DNA of 30,766 nucleotides from Isoetes engelmannii (GCA_011763485.2 JAANSK020299267.1:1-30766), one strand, 5' to 3'. Counted from the first letter of the stretch, positions 1 through 9,985 are shown. Program-made: numbers and translations. The notes: generated by a model from the sequence alone, not told the origin.

Positions 1-602
1 GCTTCAGCCCACTTAGTGGCGTAATCAGTGATAACCAAAATATACCGTGCTCGTGAGCCAGTGGCAGGAGGATCAATGGGACCAATAAAATCCATTCCCC
101 ATTTACTGAAGGGAGTGGGCGTGGCAACAGGAGTCAAAAGTAAAGCATCACGTGCCGTAGGTCTTCCGACCCTTTGACATATGTCACAAGTACGAGCGTG
201 AGCGTGCGCATCCTTAAACAAAGTTGACCAATAATACCCAGCAAGCAAAATCTTCCTGGCCGTGGCATCTCCAGCAAAGTGACCACTGCCGAGCCTTTCA
301 TGAGCTTGCTTGACAATATCTGAGATTTCGTGAGGGAGAACACAACGTCTCAACAACATATCTTTACCTCTTTTATAGAGATGTCCAGAAATCATAGTGT
401 AGTCCCGAACTTCTCTTAGAAACTGTTGACGGCGTGCCTTAAGTTTCGCTGGGGAAAGAGTGGAATCTTCCGCAGGTAGTGCACCCGTCAATAAATATTG
501 TTGATAGTCACGAAACCAATGAGGCGTGGCCATGACTAAGAATAGTTGTGCATCTGGAAAAGCGTCAGACACTCTAGAGGAGGGTTCATCAGTGTGGATC
601 CC
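1..602 (-). pseudogene. Ty3/gypsy integrase N-terminal part (cut by window edge)
   Basis: The minus-strand reading gives a pre-integrase segment (FPDAQLF, then DYQQYLLTG), followed by the HHCC zinc-binding region (AHERLGSGHFAG, GYYW, CDICQR). The start of the catalytic core follows, with the first catalytic Asp in GMDFIGPIDPP and then ITDYATKWAEA at the window edge. The second Asp and the Glu lie beyond base 1. The zinc-binding residues seen are intact. The product would insert element cDNA into chromosomes. The reading stays in one frame through the deletion junction near 600. Confidence 0.85.
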
Positions 603-1293
603 TGAGAGACCCGAAAAACCATCCATGAAGGAATACATCTCATGTCGTGCAACTTCTTCCAAAACCTGATCAGTGAAGGGGAGCGAAAAGTGATCACGCT
701 CCATGGCCAGATTGAGTTTCCTATAATCCACACAAACACGAATCTTATCGTTGTGTTTCAATGCTATAACAATGGTGCTCACCCATTCAGAATGCTTGAC
801 CTCGTAAATCAAACCAGCTTCCAAGAGTTTGTCAATTTCAGCCTGTATGCGGTCTCGGTAATTTGGGTTGAGCTTGTACTGTCATTGCTAGATTGGACGG
901 GCATCGGGCTTAGTGGGAATAGTCAAGTTCCCCTAGCTCCTTCTTAATGCCACGTAAATCCTTATAGCTCCATGCAAAAATGTGTTTGAACTTCTTGAAG
1001 AGATCAATGGCACTGCTCCGATATGACAGAGGGAGTCCGACAGCGATACGAATGGCTTGCTTAGTGCCAAGATCCACTATCTCAACTTCAGGTGTCTGAA
1101 TGTGGAGAACCATATCATTCTCCGTGATGGTGTGAGACGGTGGAGACACTACCACTAGCGGCTCAGCACTAGCCGTGTGAAAAAAATAAGGGAGGTCATG
1201 GATCTTCAACGTCCTGTGAGGGAGACGGAGCGACCTAGGCCTCCACAAATGTGGGTTTAGTGACTGAAGAGTCTGAATTGGTGACAGGAGCAC
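590..1293 (-). pseudogene. Ty3/gypsy reverse transcriptase, N-terminal fragment
   Basis: The first part reads IRIAVGLPLSYRSS and HIFAWSYKDLRG, the linker typical before plant Ty3 RT. After a break near 910 it continues with QAEIDKLLEAGLIYEV, IRVCVDYRKLN and MYSFMDGFSG, which are the finger and first palm motifs. The first catalytic Asp (FMDGFSG) is present. The reading then jumps directly to pre-integrase sequence, so the YxDD palm motif, thumb and RNase H are absent. The frame differs from the protease ORF, which ends in overlap at 1235-1293. That overlap could be an old frameshift or a programmed pol shift; decay is more likely because a further break follows near 910. Confidence 0.85.
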
Positions 1294-2818
1294 TTATCTC
1301 CGTGGAAAGGAGGGGCTTCGAGTCAGCAAAAGGAGTGACTGGGGCACTTATCTCCGTGGAAGGGAGGGGCTCCAAGTCATCTCCATCTAAGAGATCTACA
1401 ATATTTACTAAGTGGCACGGTGCCAAATAAGGATCAATTAAGACAACCACTGCTTCATCATTGTCCAGAGTCATATCACTCCAAGGATCGACATACTCCA
1501 GGTAAGAAGATAGTGGCAAGCCCGCAGGGGGAGCTTGCACTTGAAAAGTGGGTTGAACAATATCATCGTCACTATCAGAAAGTGAGGGTTCTGCATTTTC
1601 AACCGATATAAGTTGGCCTGTTTCCAGGTCCATAGTGGCATTCAAGTGACCATCAGTGATAAACAATTGGTCAGTAGCCCAATAGTGAATGCTTTTGGCT
1701 TGGCGCAAAAATGGCCTACCAACTAATATCTCATAATCTCTGGGATCTTCACCAACTTTCCATACTCCAAATTCGAGATTGAAGGTGAGATCACCAATGT
1801 TGATGTTCATTTTCGGAGTCACGCCCTGAGGTCGTGTGATATGTCCATTCGCAAGCTTGATATCATATGGGGCACAATTTAGCTGTTTAATCCCAAGTTG
1901 GCGCCGCAATTTGTCAGTGATTAGATTAACAGCACTGCCACCATCGATCTGAACATGGTTGACCGGCTGACTGCCCACCATAGCATGAACCGTGGGAGTG
2001 GAGGTAGCAACAGCTCCGACAAGCACAGTAGGGAGTGGCAGTTGCTCACGTGGGGCCAGAAAAGCTTCAAAATAGTGGGTGAGACTCAAGGGAATCGTGA
2101 TCTTGGCAAGTTCCTCTTGCAGTTCTAAGGGCACTTGTGACAGTGGATTAGCAGGGTCCACTAGGGCAGCTTCCGTGGGTAGTGAGGCAGATACCTCCTT
2201 CAAGAGTTCAACTTCAGCTGATATATTCAGATATTTTCCTTTGCGAGGAGATCGTGGGGCCGGTGAAGAGGGACCAGGTTCACTGGCAGCTTCGGCACGT
2301 TGCTGAGCACGGGTAGTGGCATGAACATTAGCAAGAGCACGACCTTCAGCTTGTTCCATCAGGCGGAGGATGCTTTCATGGACCTTGGGCATCACGTGAG
2401 GCATCAACTTTTCCTTATTAGGGGCAAAGTGGACAGTTTTAGTGTGGGGGACAACGTCCACGGCAAACGAAGGCTGAGTGTCGTGAGGAACAATAGCATA
2501 AGGGCGTGAGCCCTGTGCTTGACGTGCCACTATACCAACCCAATTTGAAGACTGGGTGGGCTGGAGTGCATCCGTAATCTCCTGTTGTGGTTGCTGATCT
2601 ACTTGTTGTTGGCCTTGCTGATTCTGACTTTTTCGGTATCGTGGAGGTCTGCTGTTGCGAGGTGGTGGCCCTTGTTTGCCATTAGCCACCCACAGCTGAT
2701 AAGCCGTGAGGCAGACAGAAGCAGTCTGATTAGTTCCTGGAAGTTGAACTTGGACCTGTGGAAGTTGCGCGCAAGTGGCAGTAGTGTGACCAAATTCTCG
2801 ACATTGATAACACTTCAA
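1235..2818 (-). CDS. Ty3/gypsy polyprotein segment: zinc knuckle plus aspartic protease
   Basis: An open stretch of 527 residues, the longest uninterrupted reading in the window. It starts at the third gag zinc knuckle (CYQCREFGHTTATC, about residues 3-16), then passes through Gln/Pro-rich and low-complexity linker. The retropepsin-like protease follows: active-site VQIDGGSAVNLIT at about residue 290 and the second conserved motif ILVGRPFLR near residue 364. The enzyme would cleave the gag-pol polyprotein in the virus-like particle. The tail is acidic (SDSDDD) and contains an 18-residue repeat with STEISAPVT twice. The Met at 2818 is probably internal, because the same frame continues upstream to 3904 broken only by four stops. 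It is more degraded polyprotein than an independent gene. Confidence 0.8.
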   Translation of the reverse strand: MKCYQCREFGHTTATCAQLPQVQVQLPGTNQTASVCLTAYQLWVANGKQGPPPRNSRPPRYRKSQNQQGQQQVDQQPQQEITDALQPTQSSNWVGIVARQAQGSRPYAIVPHDTQPSFAVDVVPHTKTVHFAPNKEKLMPHVMPKVHESILRLMEQAEGRALANVHATTRAQQRAEAASEPGPSSPAPRSPRKGKYLNISAEVELLKEVSASLPTEAALVDPANPLSQVPLELQEELAKITIPLSLTHYFEAFLAPREQLPLPTVLVGAVATSTPTVHAMVGSQPVNHVQIDGGSAVNLITDKLRRQLGIKQLNCAPYDIKLANGHITRPQGVTPKMNINIGDLTFNLEFGVWKVGEDPRDYEILVGRPFLRQAKSIHYWATDQLFITDGHLNATMDLETGQLISVENAEPSLSDSDDDIVQPTFQVQAPPAGLPLSSYLEYVDPWSDMTLDNDEAVVVLIDPYLAPCHLVNIVDLLDGDDLEPLPSTEISAPVTPFADSKPLLSTEISAPVTNSDSSVTKPTFVEA

Positions 2819-4302
2819 CTAAGAAAAATCAAAGGGTTGTTGATTGGACTGACTTTGTTGCTGATTCTGCTGTTGCGGAGTCGTCTGGACTTGATAAACC
2901 ATCTTCTGTCGATAAGGCATGGGATTGGATTTATTGCACTGGTCCGTATTATGATTGTTCAGATTACAGCGCTTGCAAAAGAACTGACCACTTTAGGAGT
3001 TACATTCATTGGCCAGGTGGCCCTGGTACTTGCAAACATAACACCAGATCTGGGATCTTTGCTGCTAGTGGGGTTCAATAGAATTCTGAGGAACCAAGAC
3101 TGGAGGCATTAAGGAATCATTTCGTGTCGTGATGTTGACAGAGTGATTCACTAATTCAATAGCTTGTTCCAGTGAAGTGGGACGTAAATACTCCGTCATG
3201 AGGCGAATGGAAGGAGGCAATCCTTGAAGAAACCAAACAAGAATTTGGCTCTTAGTGGGATACTCCTTTAATTTTCTCACTAGGATCAGTATACGGTCAG
3301 CAAAGTCCCGTGCTGTCTCAGTGGGTGACTGTCAAAGATCATTGAGGTCTTTCAGCAGTTGCTGTTCATCAGTCTGGGAGCCATAATGCTTAAGGAAAGC
3401 TGTCTTCATGGCGCTCCAATCCTGCTTCCAGTGACTTTTATTGGCCATAAGCCACTGATGTGGGGCACCTTTCAGTGTAGTGGAGAAAATGTGAAACTTG
3501 ATGTGAGGCATATCGTGACCATTCAGGATAGCCAGTGCCTCAAATTCCTCCATATGGGCGTCAGCACTAGACTCCAGGGGTTTCCCTTTGGCACTGCCAA
3601 AGAAGGGATAATTCAACTTCAAGTGGTGACTAGTGGAGCCAAAACCAGAGAATACAGTTGCAGCAGGTGGCACACTAAAGGCCGTGGCAGGGGGTGCCAT
3701 GCCAAAAGAGAATCCTTGAGGGGGTAACGGTTGCTGAATATTCTGAGCAGTGGATGGACCAGCCGAGTAACCTAGTGAGATACTAGATAGTGGAGGAAGG
3801 GTAACACCCATGTGGACACCAAGAGATATCGGTGGTGGCACAGTCCCTGGCGGTGGTGGAATCGGAGTTCCTTCCTCATCAAGGTGAAGATTTGCCATAC
3901 CCACTCCATAAGCATTGCAGGAAGGGATTGTAAATGTGGAAACAGAACCAGTTGGGAAACAAAAAAACCAAATCCCACCCCTTGCCGTGGTGAAACAGGT
4001 CTGGACGGAATGGGAGACTGCGGAATGGGGATCGAAACATAGGGATTATCGAGCATGGGGGTCGAATACTACTGACCCGGTGACTGAGGTCGAGAACAAT
4101 GATGACAAGAAAAAGGAGAATTAGAGCGTGAAGCACCTCTGGGTGTCGGTGGTGCAAAATGGCCTCTGGATAAAAAACGGGCTCCTTCAAGATCATAGCC
4201 ATAAAGATGGGGATCCCTAGCAGCATCCCGTCATTGCTGGCATTCCAAGCGCGCAATAGATTGTTCCAATAGTTCATCAGTGGAAAAGTGTCGAACAGAC
4301 AT
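2819..4302 (-). pseudogene. Ty3/gypsy gag (capsid and nucleocapsid), broken
   Basis: A likely start is the ATG at 4302 (MSVRHFSTDELLEQ). A Ser/Pro-rich N-terminus follows with two in-frame stops, then a frameshift, and from 3904 a proline-rich stretch leads into a retrotransposon-gag domain (FHIFSTTLKGAPHQWL, FLKHYGSQTDEQQ, FADRILILVRKL, LVWFLQGLPP). The nucleocapsid has zinc knuckles at 3002-3043 (CYVCKYQGHLANEC) and 2936-2977 (CKRCNLNNHNTDQC), with a third at 2771-2812 in the next entry. All three keep exact CX2CX4HX4C spacing. In-frame stops lie near 3332, 3075, 2993 and 2819. Gag would form the particle and bind the element RNA; this copy cannot make it whole. Confidence 0.85.
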
Positions 4303-4436
4303 TCTGGAAAAAGAGAACTAAGACCCAGCAATCGGCGACAGTGTTTGGGGTCTGGGTCCGGGAACACCTGAGAGGCAGACCTCTGTGAGGACTATTGCAC
4401 AAAATAGAAGCTCCTGAGAAACGATGTGTCACGCCA

Positions 4437-5040
4437 GATTTCGATCAAAGATAAGCAAAACAACAGAACTGAAAGACAAACAGAGATGAGTCGGTAATCA
4501 GCTCTATTGATAAAGGCACAAAAGTGCTACAAACAGGCTCGCAACAAGGCTGAGCGCTGAAACAAGAAACAACCACAAAATTGGGCTAACTCATCTAAAC
4601 TTCTAGCTCTAAGCATATAGTATATATGTACAACGGCCTTGGGCCCATAATGATGCGGAGCTAACTGCTCCTTGATATGTGCTGACAAAATATGCTCCCT
4701 AATCTGCTCAATAACTGCAGGAGGTGGAGCTCTAATGGCCGGGAATCTCGGCCTCACCGCTTGGATCTCTTGGTGGAGTTTGATGGCGGAGGACTACTGG
4801 GCGTGCCGTCTGTAGTGGTTGGCCTCTTGGAGCGGTCTTTGGTCATGTCCACTGGCGTGGACGTGCCCTTGTTCCTAGTGATAGTGGGCTCCTTGTATAA
4901 TAGGTGTAGGCCTGTGGATCTGTCCACATGACTAACACAAACCACATTCCTGACACATGGCCGGATTGAATTTTCCAGTTTGATCCAGTGCTTGACAGAG
5001 AATGACGTACCTTGCATCTAAATTTTGAATGCACGAACAA
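4437..5040 (-). other. Probable Ty3 5' LTR/leader with a coding-like stretch
   Basis: This lies directly upstream of the gag start on the minus strand. A TATA-like run at 4613-4630 and an AATAAA-like TTATCAATAGAG at about 4503-4514 suggest LTR promoter and polyadenylation signals. The exact LTR ends could not be set, and no second LTR is available to compare. A possible primer-binding start is TGGCGTGACAC, just gag-proximal of 4437, with low confidence. Across 4529-5017 the minus strand also reads like protein in two frames joined by one shift: NSIRPCVRNVV, THVDMTKDRSKRPTTTDG-like charged sequence, then IEQIREHILSAHIKEQLAP and IYYMLRARSLDELAQF. I do not recognise that protein. It could be an upstream element ORF or captured host sequence. 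Confidence 0.4.
4613..4630 (-). promoter_or_regulatory. TATA-like element upstream of Ty3 gag
   Basis: The minus strand reads ACATATATACTATATGC here, about 310 bp upstream of the gag ATG at 4302 and followed about 100 bp later by TTATCAATAGAG. The arrangement suits a U3 promoter, R region and leader. It is inferred from composition and position only. Confidence 0.3.
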
Positions 5041-5192
5041 TCACAATTGCAATAGTCTCTGTGGTAACCAATGGAAATGACACCAAATTGATCTAGTTAT
5101 AAGGAGTTGATGAGCAGATTGATTCTATCCCACTTCAGTTTCTTCTGTTCTACCAGGATATTACCTGCACATCACATTCAAAATAAGATTCG

Positions 5193-6480
5193 TTAGTCTG
5201 TAAAGAAAACCTCCCTAATCCAAGAGATGTCATATTTTGTTTGTTGGATCACTGCATAAGGCATGACAATCTCTTGATCAAAGATTAGAGTATTTCGGGC
5301 CTTCCACATTCTCCATAGAAGGAGATAAATTCTCCATTCTATAGGAGATCTAGGGAATAGGATCTCCACGAGGGGTCTGGTATTCAAGCTTGAAATATTG
5401 AATTCTTCAGAGGCAAGTTCCAGAACCCATTCTGCCCAAAGGCAGTTCCTAAACAAATGATTTTCATCCTCTGACTCCTGTAAACATCTATCACACAGGA
5501 CATAATTAGTCATCCTTAATCTAAATCTTTTAGAATTAGTGGCTAGGGCCTTATGCCATAGCTGCCAAATGAAAGATTTGATTTTTGGATTGATAGGAGA
5601 ATTCCAGAGAAAAATCAAGTTATATGAGCAAAGGTCCATGGAAATGTTCCATTTAAGATGGATGGTGATAGTAAGCTCTCTATTAAGATATCTGTAGGCT
5701 GTACCCAGAAATCCTTTTGACATACCAAAGCATCTCTTCGTCATGCCAATTGCTCTCAATGAGAGTTGTTTTTATGGCTTGATATAGTTGTGCGTGGTCC
5801 CCCACCAGATTTCTGAGGGTCGAGTCTTGGAACTCAATAAAACCATGATTGTTGAAGAGGTCCTTAATGTGAGTAATTCCTTTGTCACTCCATATCCTGC
5901 ACAGATCAGGAAAATGTATTGCCAAACACATATTGGAGCTATTAAGAATAAGAGAGGGGTTCCAAAAAATGCTATGATCTCTAGATAACCCTTCTTTCCA
6001 GGAGTACATGCTGCAAACCAACATCCAAGCTCTGATCCATTTCTTAATGATCCCTGGAATGCTGTTAAGAACATTGAAATCAAAGTATAAGGAATCAGGT
6101 AAGAGCATTCTTACATTCCTCCAGCCAAAAGGATGGCACTTGGACAAATAATATTTAATAAGGAGAGAGACTGGATGATTGATGAGATCATGTCCAGCCC
6201 TGCAAATATACTTGGCAGCCAAGGCAATACTTTTCTTTTCAATGTTGATGATGCCTAGACTACTTGCTTTTCTTTTTATGCAACATTCTTGCATAGAAAC
6301 TGGAATCCAGCATCTTTTATTACCCCCACTTGCTATGAATCTGCCTAAGATTCCCTGGAGTTTAGAAGTGACCTTCTTGGGAACAATTAGAATGGAGGAT
6401 TGATAAACATGACTGGAGGAAATCACAAGAGTTAGCAATAATAGCACGACCATTTTTAGAGATATATTTACTATTCAAAA
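5193..6480 (-). pseudogene. L1 ORF2 C-terminal region with zf-RVT zinc ribbon
   Basis: Two readings connected by a frameshift near 5720. The first (5683-6453) has LQGILGRFIASGG, then SLGIINIEKKSIALAAKYIC, the usual post-RT block of plant LINE ORF2. The second (5193-5759) has NPKIKSFIWQLWHKALATN and a zinc-binding motif CDRCLQESEDENHLFRNC with spacing CX2CX8HX4C, the zf-RVT domain thought to help bind element RNA or DNA. It ends at a stop at 5193. The 256-residue open stretch suggests fairly recent decay. It is not a host gene: similar blocks recur at 20560-21570. Confidence 0.85.
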
Positions 6481-6559
6481 GATCGGCTTTTCTGCTAAAG
6501 AGAATCACTTAAGATAGCAAGAAAGATACTTTTTACCTCTTGAGAGAAACCAATCCTTT

Positions 6560-7476
6560 GGCATCATCTTACCAGAAAGTTCCAGCTGATAGTATCAAAA
6601 GCTTTGGTGATGTCAAGCTGGAAGAGCAATATCATGATTGGATTCTCCTAGAATATCAGTAGCAACATTATCCAGGATAGATTTGTCTTTAAGATAGGCA
6701 CTTTGGGTAGTAGAGATAATATGATCAAGGATGGGTTTCAGTCGGGCAGCAATAGAAGTAGATATGATTTTATAAATCACATTGGTCAGTGATATGTGCC
6801 AAAAATCAGAAAAGGGAATTGGCTCATCAATTTTGGAAATAAGGGTGATGAAGCTGGTATTGATTCTCTAATCCAAAGTCTTTTTCATTACAAAGATTAA
6901 TGATAGCAGAGCCAATAATACCCCATGTTTTTTGAAGAATTCAACAAGAAGACCATCAGGGCCAGGAGTCTTACCATTGTCCATACCTTTGATGTTCTGC
7001 CAGAGCTCCTCACTGGTAAAAGGTCTGGTTATGGCCATATTATGAATGTTTTGCGCTGACCTTTGGAGTTTGATAAAGTCCTCGACCTCTTCTATATTCA
7101 CATTATGGACAGTGCCCATAATGCCTTTGAAGTGTTCTGTAGCAGCCTTTTTAAGACCAAGCTCATCAGAAACATTAATTCCATTGACATTCACACTATA
7201 TATTTGATTTCTCTTTGTTTTTGATAAAAAAGTACTTAGAGTTACACCTTTCATCATCTTTTAACTCCCTGATTTTGGCCTTGAGTTGCCAACCTCTTGC
7301 AATCTTGATCTCCTATCTTTCGATCTGAAGTCTAATATCAGCTTGTTCATCAAAAGAGTCTCCTGGAGGAGAGCTCTGAGGGAGATCAGATGCTGTTGCT
7401 CTTGGTGGTGGATGTTCTTGCTCCAGACTTTCAACCAATTCTTGGTGATCTTAGCCATACTGATCCACCAATCCAT
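6560..7476 (-). pseudogene. L1 ORF2 reverse transcriptase part, broken
   Basis: This part holds the linker and N-terminal half of RT: the segment before RT (WMDWWISMAKITKNWLKVW at 7420-7476), a 129-residue open stretch at 6868-7257 containing GKTPGPDG, and frame-shifted continuations down to TKAFDTISWNFL. Several stops and frame changes occur, for example around 6866 and 7260. The enzyme would copy element RNA at a nicked chromosomal target; lacking the YADD motif it is dead. Confidence 0.85.
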
Positions 7477-7727
7477 CCAACCAAATTGAGTATTTGGTCT
7501 AGGAATGCTATTATATACCTGTTCAAACTCAACTAAAAAGTCATTATGATCAAGGAGAGAAGTGTTAAGCCTGAAAATGGAGTTCCCCTTGGAGTGCCCA
7601 TTACTGTTCTCCCTGATCTCGAGAAGCTGGGGGAAGTGATCAGCGTGGGTGAAACTGTTAAGATTGGAGACCCTGCCACTGCTATTCCAAATGTTTTCAG
7701 TAACATAGAATCTATCATGCGAACAGT

Positions 7728-7808
7728 AAATAGTAATAATAACAATAACAATAAAAATAAAAATAAAAATAACAATAACAATAACAATAACAATAACAAT
7801 AATAATAT
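7728..7808. repeat. (AAT/AAC/AAA)n microsatellite
   Basis: An interrupted A-rich trinucleotide/hexanucleotide run of aataac and aaaaat units, about 80 bp, exactly at the upstream edge of the L1 endonuclease remnant. It could have grown at the LINE insertion or break site. The open reading through it encodes only Asn/Lys and is not a gene. Confidence 0.9.
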
Positions 7809-7879
7809 TGTATTACTGAGCCCTTTGGAGCCTTGAAGGCCATAGAGCCTGAGTACATGATTCATATATCATTAATTTT

Positions 7880-9166
7880 TAATAATAAAGAACGGTATTC
7901 GTGAACTGTTTGAACGGTATTCAGTCTTCTCGGCATACTGTTTCAACTTTGCACTATAATATCCACCAAGTTGAAGTTGTGGATAGCTACAAGTACCTTG
8001 GTGTAGAATTCTGTAAGAACACACTCTCGTAACAATGTACCTAAGCATGTAACTGCTAGTTGGAGAACGCTATATGCAATGTGAAATAATTGTTTCCGCG
8101 CAGAGATTCATGGTTGGTCATGGAAAGCCCACTTGTTTCGGGTGTTGGTAGAGCTTGTTATACCATACAGTTCTGAAGTGTACGGGCCTGCCATTAGTGC
8201 AAGTGCTTGGGAGAGCGTGGAACGGGTGCAAAAACTCTTTTCTCACTTACAGCTGAGGAGTCAAAAGTACAATGCCATATGCTATTCTTTTAAAGAGACA
8301 GGGTTTTGGCCTCTTCAACATTCTGCCATGAAGCGCCGTATCCATTATATAAACAAGGTGCATCACATGGATGGTAATAGGTACCCTCCTCTAGCGCTTT
8401 CCATGGCTGAATCTCCTTAATGTTTGAAAAAGGGTTGGAAAGAGCATTGTAGTACATGGTTTGCCCGTTAGTCTATGCAACAGGAATAATGCTTGCAAGT
8501 TATGACCTCAAACTTTTGGAACACTATCTGGATGGCCTTTTTTTCCAAAAGATATGGGATGCATATGCCTTGGTCCAAGTTACAACTGGTCATTAATGCA
8601 AATATAAATCCCAGTTTGGCACAAGGATCACAAGCTTATTTGCTTGCTTCTTTGTCCAGGAAAAAACTTGTAGCTATTACATCAATTCGTACAGGGTCTC
8701 ATAGGCTATGGATTGACATAGATAGATGGGAGCAACCGCAATTTCCACAAGAGGCGAAATTATATGCATATTGTCAGTTACAAGTTATTGAAGATGAAAA
8801 CCATACACTTCTAAGATGTCCTCTTTTGAGATGATCATGAATCGTTATTTGACATTAGCATTACATACCATGCTTCCGCTACTTCTTAGATCATCAATTG
8901 TTAATGACTTAGCATTCTACATAGTTGAGGTTCTAAATGCGTGTCTTCAATTGCTAAGCCATCAGTCGCCACCCTGATCTTCTTTGTACAAACTTATTTA
9001 TTACTGAATGTATAGTCCCATCATTACTGCAAATGTTTTTTCCTTGAAAACCTTTCAAGGTAGGGGTTTTTTCAATCCTAGTAGTAACGGTTGTACTAGC
9101 CCATTGTATGGGTCCAATGGCTTTTTGGTCTTCGTAGACATTAAAAAATATATTCTATTCTATTCG
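7880..9166 (+). mobile_element. LINE 3' half with ATTCT-type tail
   Basis: The plus strand reads SYKYLGVEF (about 7990-8010), then the post-RT block of a non-LTR ORF2 (FRVLVELVIPYSSEVYGP, ESVERVQKLFSHLQLRSQ, ETGFWPLQHSAMKRR at 8133-8420). A second block at 8493-8834 holds LWIDIDRWEQPQFPQ and a zinc ribbon remnant YCQLQVIEDENHTLLRC, with CX8HX4C spacing kept but the first Cys apparently lost. The 3' untranslated part includes the reverse complement of sequence also at 16943-17110, and the end is a short TATTC repeat (9148-9166). Stops and frameshifts make it dead. It is a different family from the L1-like copies because of its microsatellite tail and protein sequence. Confidence 0.85.
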
Positions 9167-9985
9167 TAAGATTTCAATGGGCTCAAGGCTAAGGCTTTAC
9201 TTTTACATTCAGGGATTAGAATTAAATATATTGTAATATCATTGTCTCTCTAACTTCATCTTTACTTTGCCGAGGAGGAGGAGGAGGAGCACACCTATAC
9301 TTTGTTGTTTTTAATAGCACTATACTCAGATAGTGAAATCATTTAGGAGCCCTTGAAGCAGTTTGTTGCTATGTCTATCCCCACCTGTATTTCGTCGCAT
9401 CAATCTTGTTCAAATATGTAAGTGCATGAAAATGGAAAGCAATTTTTCAGTTGCCAATGCAGCTACAACCCCTCCGGGTGCTACTGCCGCTGTTGCTGAT
9501 GCTATAATCCCTTAGGGTGCTACTATTACTGCTGCTGCTATTGTAGAGATGTATATGATATTGAGACCACTACCAGATGTACTGAAGCACTGACTCAACA
9601 TCAACACATAGGCGCTGAGAAAGTGCTGAGCTAACAACATTAGCACCTTATTAGAACTAAGCTCCGATCGAACTAAGTAATGGTCATTATTAGCGGGCGG
9701 TTGTTGAGCAACTAGTATTATTCATCGTACCAACATTTGCTTATATTATTGTACTATGTATTGATAACCAACATAAATACAATTCAGTTGCCTTTGTTTT
9801 GGGAGCTTGGGATCTCAGATATCGATGTGCATTCCCTACTCTCCCTTTCTTGGTGCAACCTTGACAGGGTATCTGAGCTATGATCTGACATGGTCGTAGA
9901 GCACTAGATGCATTGAGATTGATTCGCTACAGCGATGGAGAAGAATGCAAGTTACAACCAAATTATCTTCTCTGACGGTCGTGCG
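9167..9985. other. Intergenic or intronic, nothing identified
   Basis: AT-rich sequence with a GGA run at 9271-9289 and a degenerate GCT/GCTACT-rich stretch at 9455-9545. No protein motif, LTR edge or RNA gene was recognised on either strand. Confidence 0.5.
9271..9289. repeat. (GGA)n microsatellite
   Basis: Six GAG/GGA trinucleotide units in a row. Confidence 0.85.

Larger units (their letters stand above)
1..4440 (-). mobile_element. Ty3/gypsy LTR retrotransposon, partial and decayed
   Basis: Read on the minus strand, the order is gag (from 4302), aspartic protease, reverse transcriptase start, then integrase running off the window at base 1. This gag-pro-RT-INT order is that of Ty3/gypsy elements. 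The protease carries IDGGSA instead of the usual D-T/S-G, and the integrase part reads GMDFIGPIDPP and TDYATKWAEA. Both resemble the non-chromodomain plant lineage (Tat/Athila-like); that placement is an inference. Most of RT and all recognisable RNase H are missing. There are frameshifts near 3900-4000 and 1240-1290 and four in-frame stops between 3904 and 1235, so this copy cannot be autonomous. The downstream half and 3' LTR lie outside the window. Confidence 0.9.
5180..7730 (-). mobile_element. L1-like LINE, 5'-truncated and decayed
   Basis: The minus strand gives, in order, the tail of an AP endonuclease (SHDRFYVTENIWNSSGRV, then DHFPQLLE, 7600-7730), RT fingers (NIKGMDNGKTPGPDG, 6990-7010), ISLTNVIYKIISTSIAARL and SAYLKDKSILDNVAT (6660-6800), palm motif QLDITKAFDTISWNFL (6575-6620), then post-RT sequence and a zinc ribbon. 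This is the ORF2 order of plant L1-type LINEs. The first catalytic Asp is present, but the GDPLSP and YADD region is missing between about 6450 and 6540. No poly(A) was seen at the 3' end near 5180. Its 5' break coincides with the microsatellite at 7728-7808. Confidence 0.9.

Noticed and set aside
642-947. A 101-residue plus-strand open frame
   Set aside because: It is antisense to RT motifs (CVDYRKLN, FMDGFSG) on the minus strand.
2079-3112. Several plus-strand open frames including one of 175 residues
   Set aside because: They are antisense to the Ty3 gag-protease frame, which carries clear zinc knuckles and a protease site.
3359-4124. Plus-strand open frames of up to 122 residues
   Set aside because: They are antisense to Ty3 gag with no motif of their own.
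4425-4440. Ty3 primer-binding site (TGGCGTGACAC)
   Set aside because: Only the first few bases resemble a tRNA 3' end complement; not enough to annotate.
7546-7836. A 96-residue open frame ending in poly-Asn/Lys
   Set aside because: It runs through the AAT/AAC microsatellite and is antisense to L1 endonuclease coding.
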